A stretch of DNA of 64,000 nucleotides from Rhea pennata (Eukaryota; Chordata; Aves; Rheiformes; Rheidae): positions 1,932,001-1,996,000 of the forward strand of contig NC_084682.1 of the NCBI RefSeq assembly GCF_028389875.1. The letters are read 5' to 3'. Positions 1-11,210 of this stretch are shown in pieces. Every line of letters starts with the position of its first letter. Positions within the stretch are counted from its first letter, which is position 1. Made by a program: the position numbers and the translations under genes. The notes below the pieces were generated by a model, which saw only the letters and a program-made list of their open reading frames with translations, was not told where the DNA came from and made no database searches.

Positions 1-3000
1 AGCTGAGCTCAGGGAACTTACATTCACATTAAAATCAATAATACAGCCTTCCAGAGCTTCTTCTCTAGGTTTTCCTTCATAAAAATAACATGTACTTCAT
101 TTCAGCACTTCAGGCTGTGAAAGCTGCACATAGGACAGTGTTTTATACAATCTAGCATACTCAAACTAACACCTTTCCCATGTTAATTTTGTCAAGCCCT
201 TTTGAGAGGTCAGTATTTCTCTGGGACTTTTTCTTGGAAATATCCAAGCTCAAGTCATTCTGCCTCCAAGTATACACAGAATCAGTGACTACAGTGCATC
301 CAAACAAGAGCTTATTGCAGCTCTTTCTTCATTCTGGGTGGTTATGTTCCTGCTTCCTCCTGCTACGTGTACAAACCCTGCATCATTTTGAAGTCTCGTT
401 TTTCAGGAGTGCAACGCTGATCCTTGGCTATGAGCCACCGGGTGGATGCAAGTGCTAACCCACGTGGATAGGAAAACGTGCTCCTCGACACTACCAAGAC
501 TATCAGACAGGAAAAAAGTTCACAGGAGAAAGTCTGGATTAAGAATGCTAAAATGAAACGAAACTTGCTCGATTCATTAACAGCTGGGAGGGTATGTCCA
601 CTTTTAACTACACTTTGCATCCTATCTACACAGAATGCTTTGGATGCAACAGGTTTGCTGAACATTACCATACCAAGCCTAGGCACAGCAGGTACCTCAA
701 GTAACAGCTTAAGGATCTATTTTGCAGAACTGATTTCTAAATAGTCAAATGCAGAACTACCCTAGAGCCTAAATTGCTAAATCAGTGTGTGATACCAGAT
801 TCATCTTTTCCATTAAATTTTTGCCTGACTAAAGTGACAATTGTGGATTTTCAACCATTTATTTTCCATATTAAAAAAAGTGATTGTGACATCTACATTG
901 CATAAAGAGAACAAAATATGTACAATACACATTGAAAGCACAATACTAAGCAAGTTATGTACTTAAAAATACAATTTTAATTAAAAAAATGGAAATGTTT
1001 TACAGCCAACTTTAAATAAGCATTAAACAATGTTGTTAACTGGCATCAGAAGACACTTAAGAGCACCTAAGGATAGCTCAAGATATACAATTTCAAAGAC
1101 AGAGCTAGCAGATCGGATAATTGGGAGCCCAAATCCTTTGGACAAGGTTCAAACTTATGCAGTTTATGTATATTTTTAAGCCTTAAAGAATCATTACCAC
1201 TTCAAGGTAATAATGCAATATTCTATCGAACTTATACAGATGTTGAACATAAAACAATGTATATTCATAAGGCTACATGCTACGAAGCCACTGCTTATAT
1301 AAGTCTGCTTATCTTGGTTCCCAGATATCCAGTGTTATTAGCAGTGCCGTCTTTCTAACAAAACCTTTTCGCAACAAGCAGTATTCCTCAGTTTCCAAGG
1401 ACCGCTCACGTTAAAGCCTTTTAAGGGAGGGTCAGGCAGTATTTTTTTTTTTTTAACTTGCTATTAAAAAAGGGAATACAGCACCTGCTGCATGCCTTTT
1501 GTAAGTCATTTTTGTTCAGTCACAGAACGCTGTTTTACTTGACCTAGCATTAATGTTAAGTCAACATTTTTGTGGTATTTGGATTGCCAAGGACAGGCTC
1601 CCATGCAAAATACCCTAACGCTATCACAAAAATCTTCCTTTCTAGGGGGATAGTAAGAAAAATAAGAACCAATTCATGACCCAGAGTGGTAGGATGCGGC
1701 ACTGTGAACTTCCAATGCCAGAGGCTAAAAGATTTTTGCACTCAAGCCTTAATGTGAGAGAAACAAATTAGCATGAGTCATATCTTGAATACTCCGTTTG
1801 ATGGATGATTTCTCCTAACATTAACAGATGCAACTTTCACTTTCCAAGCAGACACTAAAAGTGGCTTTCAAAACACGCATTTCAGGGCACTAATAAAAAC
1901 TAAACAAGAACTGCTTACTCGATATAGTATTTTTTTTTTTTTTAAGAAGATACACATTTCATCAAATACCACCTAAATACAATCAAATAACTTTATTCGG
2001 AAAGAGCAATGAACAATTACTGTACATATCCAATTGCTGTTAAAACTAAAGTTAAGACACAGAATCCTTCTCTAAAAACAATTATCTAAAAATTACAATT
2101 TTACACAGAGTATTAAATCTTCCCTTAGAAAGCCTGCCACAGCTGAAAAACACATGAAGTGAAAAAACATCCCCAGAAAGAATTACTGTGCATATTCAAT
2201 CACTTGCACTTGTTATTTAACTGTTACTGGTGGGGAAGGGCCTTTAGAATCCACTTTTTGTTATTAGTTTTTAATAATCTCTTGGGTTTCAGTTTAGATG
2301 TTGCTCAGAGATGATATCCTCTGTTGAGGACAGAGAAAAGAAAAGCTAAGCTAAGGTGGTATCAATAAAATCTTAATAATGCTTTCTGCTAGGTGCATTA
2401 GGAAGCTTGTACCCTAAATTGTTGGTTTTAACAAAATGACTCAAGGAACAATATCCAGCATTTATTATGAGGTCTTAAAGTTTTATTATTTGGAAAAAAA
2501 AAAAAAAGTAGAAAATTTTCAAGTCAGTTTTATAAAGATGCTTTGAAGTTGCATGTTACTAGAAATGTTAGGAAAGTGAACTGCTGGCTACTTAATTAAA
2601 AGCAGCAAAACTTACTATTAAATCAAAGCAAAGTGTGACATGACTATTTCCAAATACAGTATCCTTTAAAGAAGTTAAATAAAAAATGAGCAGCAAGAAG
2701 CTGAAAACGTACTTAAATTACTACTTAGCATTTGCTGGACTGCTATAATACTGTATTTCCAGCCTAATAACAAATTTCCTCAAAAATATTTAACTGTGAG
2801 AATAGCATAGAGAAACAAGATAAAATAACCCCAACTTGGAGGGAGATGGCCCTAAAGTAAGGGGATTAACTTCTCAGTGTAAAGTTTCCTTATGTGCTAA
2901 TCACAACTGCCCACTAGAGCGAGAAATAATTTACAAGACCTTAGCCAAACTGTATGTCATCACTGGCATTAAATCACAAAACTACATAAAATACATCTCC

Positions 3001-4303
3001 TTATCGCTAGGGTGGGGAAGGATACAGTGATTTTAGGCCAGGTAGCTATCGCGGTGGCCCAGAGCAGGGCCGCAGCGGCGAGCAGCTGGGGCTGCTGTCG
3101 GAGGGGACATTCTCCGCATGTTTTCGGAGGCAGAACACCCCAGCCTGTGACTCATCCCTCCGTACTTGCAAAGGAATAATTTTTCCTCTATAAAGAAATG
3201 GTGCTCGCTCCTTGAGGATTTATTCATTCAACTCAGGTTTTTCAAGACTAATGTCACGGGTTCGGTTTTTGTTTTTAATTCCAACTAGGACAGTGAGTAA
3301 GCAAGTGACCGCGGCTGGTAATTTGCAAAGAGGATTATTTTACCTTGGGAAAGGTGATGTGCATGGCTTTTTTTCCCCCCCTCCTATCCCTCCCTCCTTT
3401 TTTCTGCTGCAATTACATATTTTAATGTTTTCAAGCTAAAAAGAGCAGGAGCCATCAGAAAACAATCCAGAGAGAAGAAGATCCGAGTTTCAGTTTACAA
3501 AAACAAGGGGAGTTTTTTTAAAAAAATACACTGGATTTTCTGCGGAATTACATAAACAGCGGTATTTTTAAGTCAGGCTTTTGCAGACAGAAAAGGGGGA
3601 AAATAGTGACTCAGTTTGCGGGGGGGAGGGAAGGGCTACACGGTCAACCCTCCGTATTCCTCGCTCATATCGTTAGTATTTATCCATTTTTCATACACGC
3701 ACCAAAAAAGGGGAAAAAAAAGAAAAAAACACTGCGAACACCCCTGTTCTATTTTAAAAGAAAACAAGCTGGCTCGTCACTCAGCCCTGAGTCAGGCTGT
3801 TTAAAGAGGGATTAATTTATTCTCCCAGACACAGTGTTTGTTCCATCGGCGTTTTGTTAGAGGGTGACGGAGGACTTTTTTTTTTTTTTAATTATTTTTG
3901 GCGGAGGAGGGGGAGAAAAGAGCTTAAAAAAAATAAAAGCTGATTTTTTTGCAAGAAGGGAAAAAAAGTAAGGAAAAAATAGTGCCCTCCTAGGGGGAAA
4001 AAAAAACGAGGATTTCTGTTGTTGTTTTTTTTTTTTTTAAGGGGGGGCGCAAAGAAGCGGTGCGCAAACGAGCGGGGAAGCGGCGGGCGGGGAGAAAGTC
4101 GAGCGCGGAGAGGAGGGCGGCGGGCCGGGCGCGGCGCGGCGCGGCGGGGTCGGGCCGGGCGCGGCGCGGCGCGGGCCGGGGGAGGCGGGCGGGAGGCCGG
4201 GCGGCGGCGCTGAGTGACAGCCCCGGGCCTAGCGGGGCGCCCGGCGGCGGCGGCGGCGCAGGGCGGGGGGGCGCGGGCAGCGCCGGCCTCCGCGGGGCCT
4301 CAC
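1..4303 (-). other. VEZF1: VEZF1 intron 1 (part)
   Basis: This is intronic sequence downstream, on the minus strand, of the VEZF1 first coding exon. The donor GTG at 4301-4303 follows the exon directly. The stretch is AT-rich with several A and T homopolymer runs, for example near 1,441, 1,930 and 2,492. I looked for the zinc-finger exons of VEZF1 and found none, so the remaining exons must lie beyond the left edge. An AATAAA on the minus strand near 1,990 and UTR-like AT-rich sequence occur, but no coding exon accompanies them. The last 300 bases before the exon are extremely GC-rich, with GCGCG-type runs at about 4,125-4,190. Confidence 0.7.
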
Positions 4304-4336
4304 CTGAAAGAGGAACGCGGTCCAGTTGGCCTCCAT
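4304..4336 (-). CDS. VEZF1: VEZF1 coding exon 1 (partial gene)
   Basis: On the minus strand an ATG in good context (GCCGCCATGG) opens the peptide MEANWTAFLFQ. This is the conserved N-terminus of VEZF1 (vascular endothelial zinc finger 1, also BGP1/DB1). The exon ends exactly at CAG|GTGAGG, phase 0. In other vertebrates this 11-residue exon is followed by an exon that starts AHEASH and carries the first C2H2 finger. VEZF1 is a nuclear C2H2 zinc-finger transcription factor. In chicken it was characterised as the protein binding poly(dG) strings in the beta-globin locus. The remaining exons are off the left edge. Identification rests on this short peptide plus the neighbouring SRSF1, the known neighbour of VEZF1. 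Confidence 0.85.
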
Positions 4337-4420
4337 GGCGGCGGCGGCCCGCGGCTGGCGGCGGCTCCGGCGGCGGCGGCTCCGGCGCGGTCCCCCCCTC
4401 CTCCCTCCCCCGGGCCCCAG

Positions 4421-4468
4421 CTACATGGAGCCGACAACAAAGCGGCGGCGGCGGCGGCGGCTCAACAT
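4421..4468 (-). other. upstream ORF in the VEZF1 5' region
   Basis: An ATG at 4468 (minus strand) opens a 15-codon frame, MLSRRRRRRFVVGSM, ending in TAG at 4421-4423. Its last codon is itself an ATG, so ATGTAG at 4426-4421 is also a minimal start-stop uORF. The frame lies 84 bases upstream of the VEZF1 start codon and includes a CGC (Arg) trinucleotide run. It acts only if the VEZF1 transcript starts upstream of 4468, which the sequence does not show. The two ATGs and the stop are seen directly; the regulatory role is inference. Confidence 0.45.
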
Positions 4469-4521
4469 GGCAGCGCCGAGCGGCCGCTTCCGCTAACCTC
4501 CGGGCTGCACCACTGCGGCCC

Positions 4522-4542
4522 GGGGGGGGGGGGGGGGGGGGG
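4522..4542. repeat. uninterrupted 21-base G run
   Basis: Twenty-one consecutive G on the plus strand (C on the VEZF1 sense strand) lie about 186 bases upstream of the VEZF1 start codon. VEZF1/BGP1 is known to bind poly(dG) strings, so this is a candidate autoregulatory site. Such runs also slip in sequencing and assembly, so the exact length is uncertain. Confidence 0.75.
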
Positions 4543-4944
4543 AGCGGCGGCGGCGCGGCCCGCCACGGCGGCGCGGGCCCGGCCCGCCGCGGCGCCGCCC
4601 CCGCCGCCCCTCACGGGCTGCGCGGCGGCGGCGGGCGCGGCGCGGCGCGGCGGGGCCGGCGGGGCGGCGGCGGGATGGCCGCCCCCTCTCCCCCCCCTCC
4701 CCCCGCGGGGCCGGCAGTGGGCCGCTCCCGCGCTGGGGAAGCCGAGCCGAGCGGTGGCGAGAGAAGATGGAGGAGCGCGGCCGCGCTGCCCGCCGCCGCC
4801 GCCGCGCAGGAGCCGCGGGCCGGCGCGCCGGGCGCGGGCGGGCGGGAGGCGAGGCGAGGCGCGGCCGCGCTGCCCGCCGCGCCCCCGGCCTGCCCGCCTG
4901 GGCCGGGCCCCGCGCTCGGCGCGCCGGCGCCGCCGCTCCAGCAC

Positions 4945-4956
4945 CGCGACGTCGCG
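4945..4956. promoter_or_regulatory. CRE-like palindrome CGCGACGTCGCG
   Basis: This is a perfect 12-base palindrome containing GACGTC, the core shared with ATF/CREB sites. It lies in the VEZF1 CpG island about 610 bases upstream of the start codon. The flanks differ from the full TGACGTCA element, so this is only a weak candidate. Confidence 0.3.
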
Positions 4957-4966
4957 GGGATTATTT

Positions 4967-5187
4967 AAAAAAAAAAAAAAAAAAACAAACAAACTGCGCT
5001 TCTGACCGCAGAAAGGGGCGAAACGGGGAGGACGAGGCACCCCCGCAGCGGCGCGCAGGCCTCCCGGCCCAGGGCCTCGCGGGCCGCCGCCGCTCGCGCG
5101 CCCGCCTTCACCGAAAAGGCCGCGGCGCGTCGGGCTGCGCGGGGAAACGCGGTTTGGCGGCGGGCCTCTTTTTTTTTTTTTTTTTTT
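4967..5187. repeat. inverted homopolymer pair A19 ... T19
   Basis: A run of 19 A (4967-4985) and a run of 19 T (5169-5187) flank 183 bases of CpG-rich DNA. Together they form a perfect 19-base inverted repeat of homopolymers within the VEZF1 island. Long dA:dT tracts disfavour nucleosomes. Alternatively these are relics of slippage or retroposon tails, but no target-site duplication was apparent. Confidence 0.6.
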
Positions 5188-5340
5188 AATAACTCTTCTC
5201 CATCAAGTATTAAGTTACCTATAACGAAAAAGCCGCCCCGGGCCCGGGCCGAGGCGGGGGAGCCTTGTGGCGGTGCCCGCCGCGGCCGCTCGGCCGGGGC
5301 TGCGCCGTCTTGGGGAAGTCGCCCAGCTTTGGCAGCCTGC

Positions 5341-7019
5341 TGCTCCGCTGCCCTCTGAAGGTTTCCACACTTCCCAAAAGCGTTGCAAAACGTCAGTGGT
5401 TCTGGTAATAGCGTCACGCTCGCAGGGTTTTCACAAATCTTGGGATATCTGATGGCTTGTTTTCCTTAAAACTCCAGCACTGGAGTCAAGTGATAACATG
5501 AAAATCTGTTCACAAAAAAAAAAAAAAAAAAAGAAAAGAAAACACTAGTGATTTCAGAGGAGTTTGAAAATCCATATGCTAGAAGGCTTCAGTCCCAGGA
5601 AGGGTTCCGAACCACTTCAAAAGCCGCCGAAGGTTTGAGAGCCCATCTCACAGGGTTTGGAGCCTGACTCATTTCTGACCACATGGTCTGCCGCATGACA
5701 GACCTCCCTCATGTTCAGACACTGCTGGCAACACGCAGAGTATTGTGGCTGCTTCTGAATTAAAGAGGGAGATCAGGACCACAGGAGAGTAACCCAGCCT
5801 GCCTTTTCACTGGGCATCTCTTCGGGCAAGAAAACAGCCGACAGGATCGTCCGTAGGAGGCCTGGAGAGCCCAGTTGGTGCTTCAGCCCACAGCAAAGGC
5901 AGCAGAGGGGCCCCAGCAGCCACGGGGCCAGGGGCTCGCGCAGGGCAAAGGGGACGCGCGCAGCACTGGACTGCTGCGCGGGGGTTTGCTAGCGCACGTG
6001 CTTCACCTGCTCCTGGACCGGGAGCCCAGCAGCGCGGCGCGGCCGCTCTTGCGAGACCGTTTATTTTGCTCCGCAAAGACGCGCTCTTCCCGAAAGCTGC
6101 GTGGAGGGGCAGACCGACCCCTCCCCTAACCATGCGTGCAGTTTCAGACAGAGGGCTTTTACTCCTGCTTTTTATTCCATCTCCTAGATTGCTACCTAAT
6201 AGAATAAGAATTACAGAAAAGCCAAGGGAAAAAACCCACGTTTATAGAGATAGGAAAATTATTGCTACTGCTACTTGTTTTCCTCCTGGCTGATCAGTTA
6301 TTTTTGTTAACGTTTTATTAATAAAGACTTGGAAGAGTTCTCTTTGTTTGAGGCTCAAACTTGCTGCATTTGAAGGCTAAGAGAACTACCCAACCGTATC
6401 ACTGAGTCATCGAAGAAATCCTGATGTGCACGTAGGAGGTTAACCTTGACGTCCTTCTTGTTTTTACAATTAAAGAACCAACGGGGAGGGGGGGGGGAAA
6501 TACCTTTCAGGAACAAAACTGAGGGGGAGAATCAAAGCTTTCTCGCTAAATCGTAACAGAGGGAGGTAAAGCGCTGAAGTGCACTTGCCTCTTGAACCAG
6601 TGCGTGTAGAGCCCTCTAAGGCAGCATGAAAGATGGATCATCAACATGCCCCCTGCATACCTGCTGCATCCTGCATCAGGAAATAATCACGGAAAAAAGC
6701 TGCGTTTGGAGCAAAACGAACCTGAGTGTTGCAGATAATCCCTGAGGGGAGACGGAGTCTGTCGGAGCTGCATTTGTAAAGGGTGAGTCTATGCCAAACC
6801 CGACGAGCTTTCCTCTACCCAGAGTTATAACTGGGAATGTAAAAAGCCACAGTGCTTGAAAACACATATTTACATTATATATGCCCCAAAGCAGAATAAA
6901 CAAAGGTTAGATCTGTAAACTCCCTGTCTTAATTAAAGCAGCAGTGCTTTGGACAAACCCACAAAACAGGTGGCTCGAAGTGTTGTGTTATTTAATTTAC
7001 ACCTTCCAGCTCCCTTAGT
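5341..7019. other. intergenic, no gene seen
   Basis: This stretch lies between the VEZF1 island and the next CpG-rich block. It holds an A-run near 5,514-5,532 and ordinary mixed sequence. No open frame resembles a known protein, and I see no RNA gene. Confidence 0.5.
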
Positions 7020-9700
7020 CATCGCGCGAGGACCGCGATAACATCACGAACGTGCTGCCGCGCCGGTGCTCGCCGCGGGCGCGCCGCGAGGATTTCTAGG
7101 GCAGCGGGAAGCGCGTGGCCCACTTACGCCGTCCCCGAGGCTGCGCTTTTCTTCCGCTCGAGGCAACCCCGGCGTCGGGACGGGGAAACAACCGCGGTTA
7201 ATTTGTGAAAGCCGCCTCGCGCTCCGACTCATACAGAGAGCGGCTGTTTCCTCGACAGCGGTCAGCCCCGAAGCGGTTAATAAAGCGCCTATTTACACAG
7301 GCGCCATTAAGCTGTCCTGCCGGCGCAGGGAGGCAGCGGGGCGCCCGCGGGCGCAGCCTCCCCTCGCCCCGCCGGGCGCTGCCCCAGAAGCCCAGGCAGG
7401 ACCGTCCCGGCACCAACAATTTTACTGCATCGTTTCAGCGGCAGCACCCTTCACCTTAGGGCGTCTGAGCGATAAAAGCACAGTTTGCGTTTCTGCGACG
7501 CACCCGCCCGCCCGCGCGCGTCCCGCGTCTGTAAAGCGCGGGAGGTTTGGCTCAGCCGGGCGAGGGGCTGAGCGCCGGCAGGCGAAGACGCCGCCGCGCC
7601 TCCCGCGGCCAGGGCCGTGCAGCCCGGCGGCACCGGCGCTGCAAGGACGCGGCGCTTCTCCCCGGCCGTGAGCCGAGGCGCAGCGCTCCCGTCTCATTCA
7701 GCGAGCGCGCGCTGGCGCTGCTAAGAATAGAAGAGGCTGTCAAATACTCAGCTTTGGAGGAGCCCCTTCCCGTCGCAGAGGCGCGAGCGACGCGGCGTGC
7801 CGTGCCGAGCCGTGCCGCGCCGCCGAGCGCGGGGGCGGCAGCAAGGCGAGCCGCCGCTCCCGGGGCTTCGCGCTCAGCGCGCCCACTCCCCTCCCCTGCT
7901 TTCCTAATTTCACGCCTGCTTATTTTCTCTCTTTGCAGCCTCAACTTCCCTTTCCAAGAAATCGGGGAAGCTAAGAAGTCACAGAACTGAAACGGGCGCG
8001 CAGCGTCGAAGCGAGGCGCGGAGCAGCCGGGCAGCGTCGCCGCGGGGCGAGGAGAGCAGCCCGTTGGGCTCTTTCAGCAAAGCGACCGGTGCCGCCGGCC
8101 CCGGAGGAAGCACGGGCAGACGCACGGCCCGTCGGGGCAGCCTTCACCCCGGCGCCGCGCGGCACGGCCGCCCGCCCGCTCGGGAGGCGCCGCCGCCTCC
8201 CGGCGCGCTATCTCTTCCCGCCTGCCTGCCCGCGGCCGTGCACGCGCTAATCTGCCGCCGGCACCCCGCGTCCCGGCAGCCTCATTTTTCTTATCTCCAT
8301 CGCAACTTTTTCCCAGCGAGCAGCCGCTGTCATGTGCCGCGCGGACGCTGCGGCCCCGGGGCGGAAGAGGCGCCTTCCCACGCCGGGAGCCGGCCGGGGC
8401 TCCGCGCACCGGCAAAGTAACGGCAAACCCGGCGAGAGCGGGGCCGCCCTGCCGTGCCGCTGGCGGCCGGGCCGGGCCGCAGAGCTGCCTGCAAATCCCC
8501 CCATCGGCACCGAGGGCTGCGTTCGTTTCTCAGCTGTATGCAAATATATTTGATAAAAAAAAAGCATCTATAAATAATTTTTTTAACATTATAGAAAACT
8601 AGATCACGCAAGCCGACCTCTGCCGAACGCTGTGACGTTTCCCTTCATCTTTCCTGTACCAGCCTCAGCAGTTTGTCTTTGAGCGAAAGCTCTTTCTCCA
8701 GAAAAGCATCCAAGGCTGGTTTTGAAAACTTCAGCAGACAGAGGATCTACGAGTACCCAGCAGCTCGTCCCACTGGTTAATCACCAGTGGCCATTTTTAG
8801 CAATAATTCCCGAGAGGCCCAAGCGCTGCACGGGAACATCCACTTCTGCCTCGGCCCGCTCCGGCCATCTGCCCGGCAGCGTCGCCCCGCCGGGGCCACG
8901 CGGCAGCAGGCACGTAAGGTCAGCGCGCTCAGGGAAAAACACGGCCACTGAATTAGAGCACCAGAGCCGGCGAGGAAATCCTAGCGCTAATCCCTGATCT
9001 TTCAGCGACACAGGACGCAAAGCCTCGGCGATTCGGCCTCCTCCCCCAGCCGCCTCCGCGCTCCCCCCGGGAGGCTCCCGGCCCCGCTTTGCTTATGCCT
9101 CGCTCGCCGCTTTTCCTGGGGTCCAGGCAGCTTGGGAGGGCGGGCGGGCGTTGCTTAATCTCATTTGGCGGTCGTGGATGCTCTCGAAATAAATCGATGC
9201 TTGCCCACTCGCCTGCCAAGCACCCCGCGCGGTCGACGGGGCGCCAGCACCCGGGATTATCGCTGCTTGCGTGCGAGGGAGCAGCGCGGCCGCGGCGGCG
9301 AGGGGATTAGGAGCGGGAGCCTCCCTCGGAGGCTGCCTCCCGCGCGGCGAGTTACGAAACGCGCCGTCACGATCCCCGCCAGCCTCCCCGCTCGGGGAGC
9401 AGAAGGACGAATACCCGCACTCGGTTATTAGAGAACGACACCTTCGGAGGCGGGCTCGGAGCTGCGGGAGCACCCCGCTCCGCAGTCCGGTCTCAAGTTA
9501 ATCCCAGGTCTTCTGGAAAAAGGCCAGCGGTAACGACGCGCCCCGGGCGGCCCCGAAGCGATTCCGGGCAAGGGTCTGCACCCGTCCGCGCCTCCCCGGC
9601 GCCAGCGCCTTCCCCACGCGCTGCTTCTCCCTCCCCGCTTACTCCCAGCTCCGGCGGCGCGGGCTCGCAACCGGCGCTTCGCACGAAGGAGCCGCGATGT
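7020..9700. promoter_or_regulatory. orphan CpG-rich block
   Basis: About 2.7 kb of CpG-dense sequence begins 2.7 kb upstream of VEZF1 and 7.4 kb downstream of the SRSF1 stop codon. Open frames on both strands are Arg/Pro/Ala-rich and overlap one another, the signature of composition and not of genes. There is no recognisable exon, TATA box or clear splice pattern. It could be the promoter of an unannotated non-coding transcript, an alternative VEZF1 5' exon, or simply GC-rich microchromosomal DNA. An old CR1 fragment sits inside it. Confidence 0.5.
8640..8815 (-). mobile_element. old CR1-type LINE 3' fragment
   Basis: The stretch reads, with drift, like the reverse complement of the 3' part of CR1 retrotransposons. 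Landmarks are GGCTGGTTTTGAAAACTTC (8715-8733), a 'CACTGGTTAATCACC' stretch (8771-8785), and 'TTTAGCAATAATTCC' at its end. CR1 is the dominant LINE of birds and other sauropsids. The copy is 5'-truncated and heavily diverged, with no coding potential. The element boundaries are approximate. Confidence 0.5.
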
Positions 9701-11137
9701 GCCAGGAGGCAGATTCAAATTCGATTCAAAGCAACAAAGTTTGTCCAAGTGCTTCTCAAACCACTACGACAGCTTAAAAACCAGCAAGAACCAGCAGAAA
9801 AACGCCATCCTGCTCTTTGTTCGGAGGAAAACACCCAGAGTTCAGCCAACTGCCAAGCTGCATGTGTTGCAAGTTTTCCTTTTCAAGCCCCCGCTTCCAA
9901 AGGCGGTTCGAGGGCTGGAGGTGCTCAGGAGAGCCAACTTCTTTGTGCAGTTTCTCAACTGATCTAGTAACACAAACACAGCAGCATCATTCCCACCGCA
10001 CCTCCGCCGCTCGCACGAATCCAGCCCGACGGGCCCAGCGCTTCCACCAGAGCCTGCGCCTGCGTTCTCCGGCACAGATCCACGGGAGCTAGCTGGCAAG
10101 GACCCACCATTTAATCAGCAACTCAAAGTGCAATCAATTAATGTAAGAAATGGATACCTTTGAAAATATTATACCTGAAGCATGGCTCTTTAGCCAACTC
10201 CTATAAACAGGAAACCAGCTTAAGGCATGAATGAGTGCTATTAAAACGCAGAGGTAATTACTCATGCAAACAATGACCTTCTCAACTCTTTAATAACTAC
10301 ACAAATTAGTGCATAAAATTATTTTAATAGCACTACAACTGTTGCATGTATGCTCAACATTGATTTAGAGATGAGTAGAAGGTTGAACAACGACTTATTT
10401 CGTAACTGAGGACTAAATTGTGCAAAGGAAACGATTCTGCAGCACTAAAATGCAACTCAGTTACTGCTCATCTGAACTGGGCAAGACACTTAAGAGGAAC
10501 CTTGAAAAATTAGCTGAATATAAGGGTTAATACAAAGCACTGCAAAGCCAACATTATTAGCGGGTGTGAGGCTTTCTGCAGTCTTATTCACTTACCTTTT
10601 TTTTTTGTGCGTGTGCACATGCATGAGAAAGATTTTAGGGAGCATTCTTAACACAGGGAGCTATTTGGAATCTCAGAATATTCATTTAGTTCAGCTTTCT
10701 ACTTGAAATAACTTCAACTGCAATTTAAGATTAACTGCTTTTCATTTTGAACTTGCAATTAAGAACATTTGGCATGCAACATAGCAGAAACTGGACTTAT
10801 CAGATCTATAGCACTTTTTTTTTTTTAAGCAGATCCAGAAATTTTAGAATTTTTCTGTGTATCCCAAAGCAAGCATATAAGACTTTTAGACATGAAAAAA
10901 ATGCTAGTTCCACCTCCAGTGACACGATAGGAATCACCATAACGCAAAGACTTTATTCTTCATTCGATAACAATCGGCCCCAGCACAAGCAGGAATATTC
11001 TGGATCATAAATCATCTGTGTGATTTACCTACTGAACTGAGGTGCCTGTATCTGTTTTATCAGGAGTAACAAATCTCAAGCCACAACAGCTCAGTGAATG
11101 AGCCTGCTGTTCTAAAGCAGAAGTTGCTGTTCAAATA

Positions 11138-11140
<3 letters not shown>

Positions 11141-11175
<35 letters not shown>

Positions 11176-11210
11176 CGCAGCCAAAACTGTGGTTTCTAGG
11201 AGAAACCACA
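11141..11210. repeat. A34 tract followed by a 10-bp hairpin
   Basis: A 34-base A run (11,141-11,174) is followed 13 bases later by the perfect inverted repeat TGTGGTTTCT / AGAAACCACA (11,188-11,197 and 11,201-11,210) with a 3-base loop. The A tract may be a retroposon tail, but the sequence on its 5' side was not recognised as an element. Confidence 0.55.

Larger units (their letters stand above)
4030..5340 (-). promoter_or_regulatory. VEZF1: VEZF1 CpG-island promoter
   Basis: This is a very GC- and CpG-dense block covering the first coding exon and about 1 kb upstream. It holds GGC/CGG trinucleotide runs, a 21-base G run at 4522-4542, and 19-base A and T runs at 4967-4985 and 5169-5187. No TATA box stands out, as expected for a CpG-island promoter with dispersed starts. 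The long open frames through this block on both strands are by-products of the GC composition. The exact transcription start cannot be placed. Confidence 0.7.

Noticed and set aside
1-4300. Possible VEZF1 zinc-finger exons or 3' UTR at the left edge
   Set aside because: No C2H2 finger pattern in any frame; the AATAAA near 1,990 has no coding exon upstream of it on the minus strand within the window.
4019-5040. Open frames of up to 302 codons on both strands around the VEZF1 promoter
   Set aside because: Arg/Gly/Ala/Pro-only composition, overlapping in several frames, and no domains. They come from CpG-island composition, where stop codons are rare.
7066-7990. 201-codon and other frames in the orphan CpG block
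   Set aside because: Low-complexity translation with overlapping frames on both strands; no splice logic or recognisable motif.
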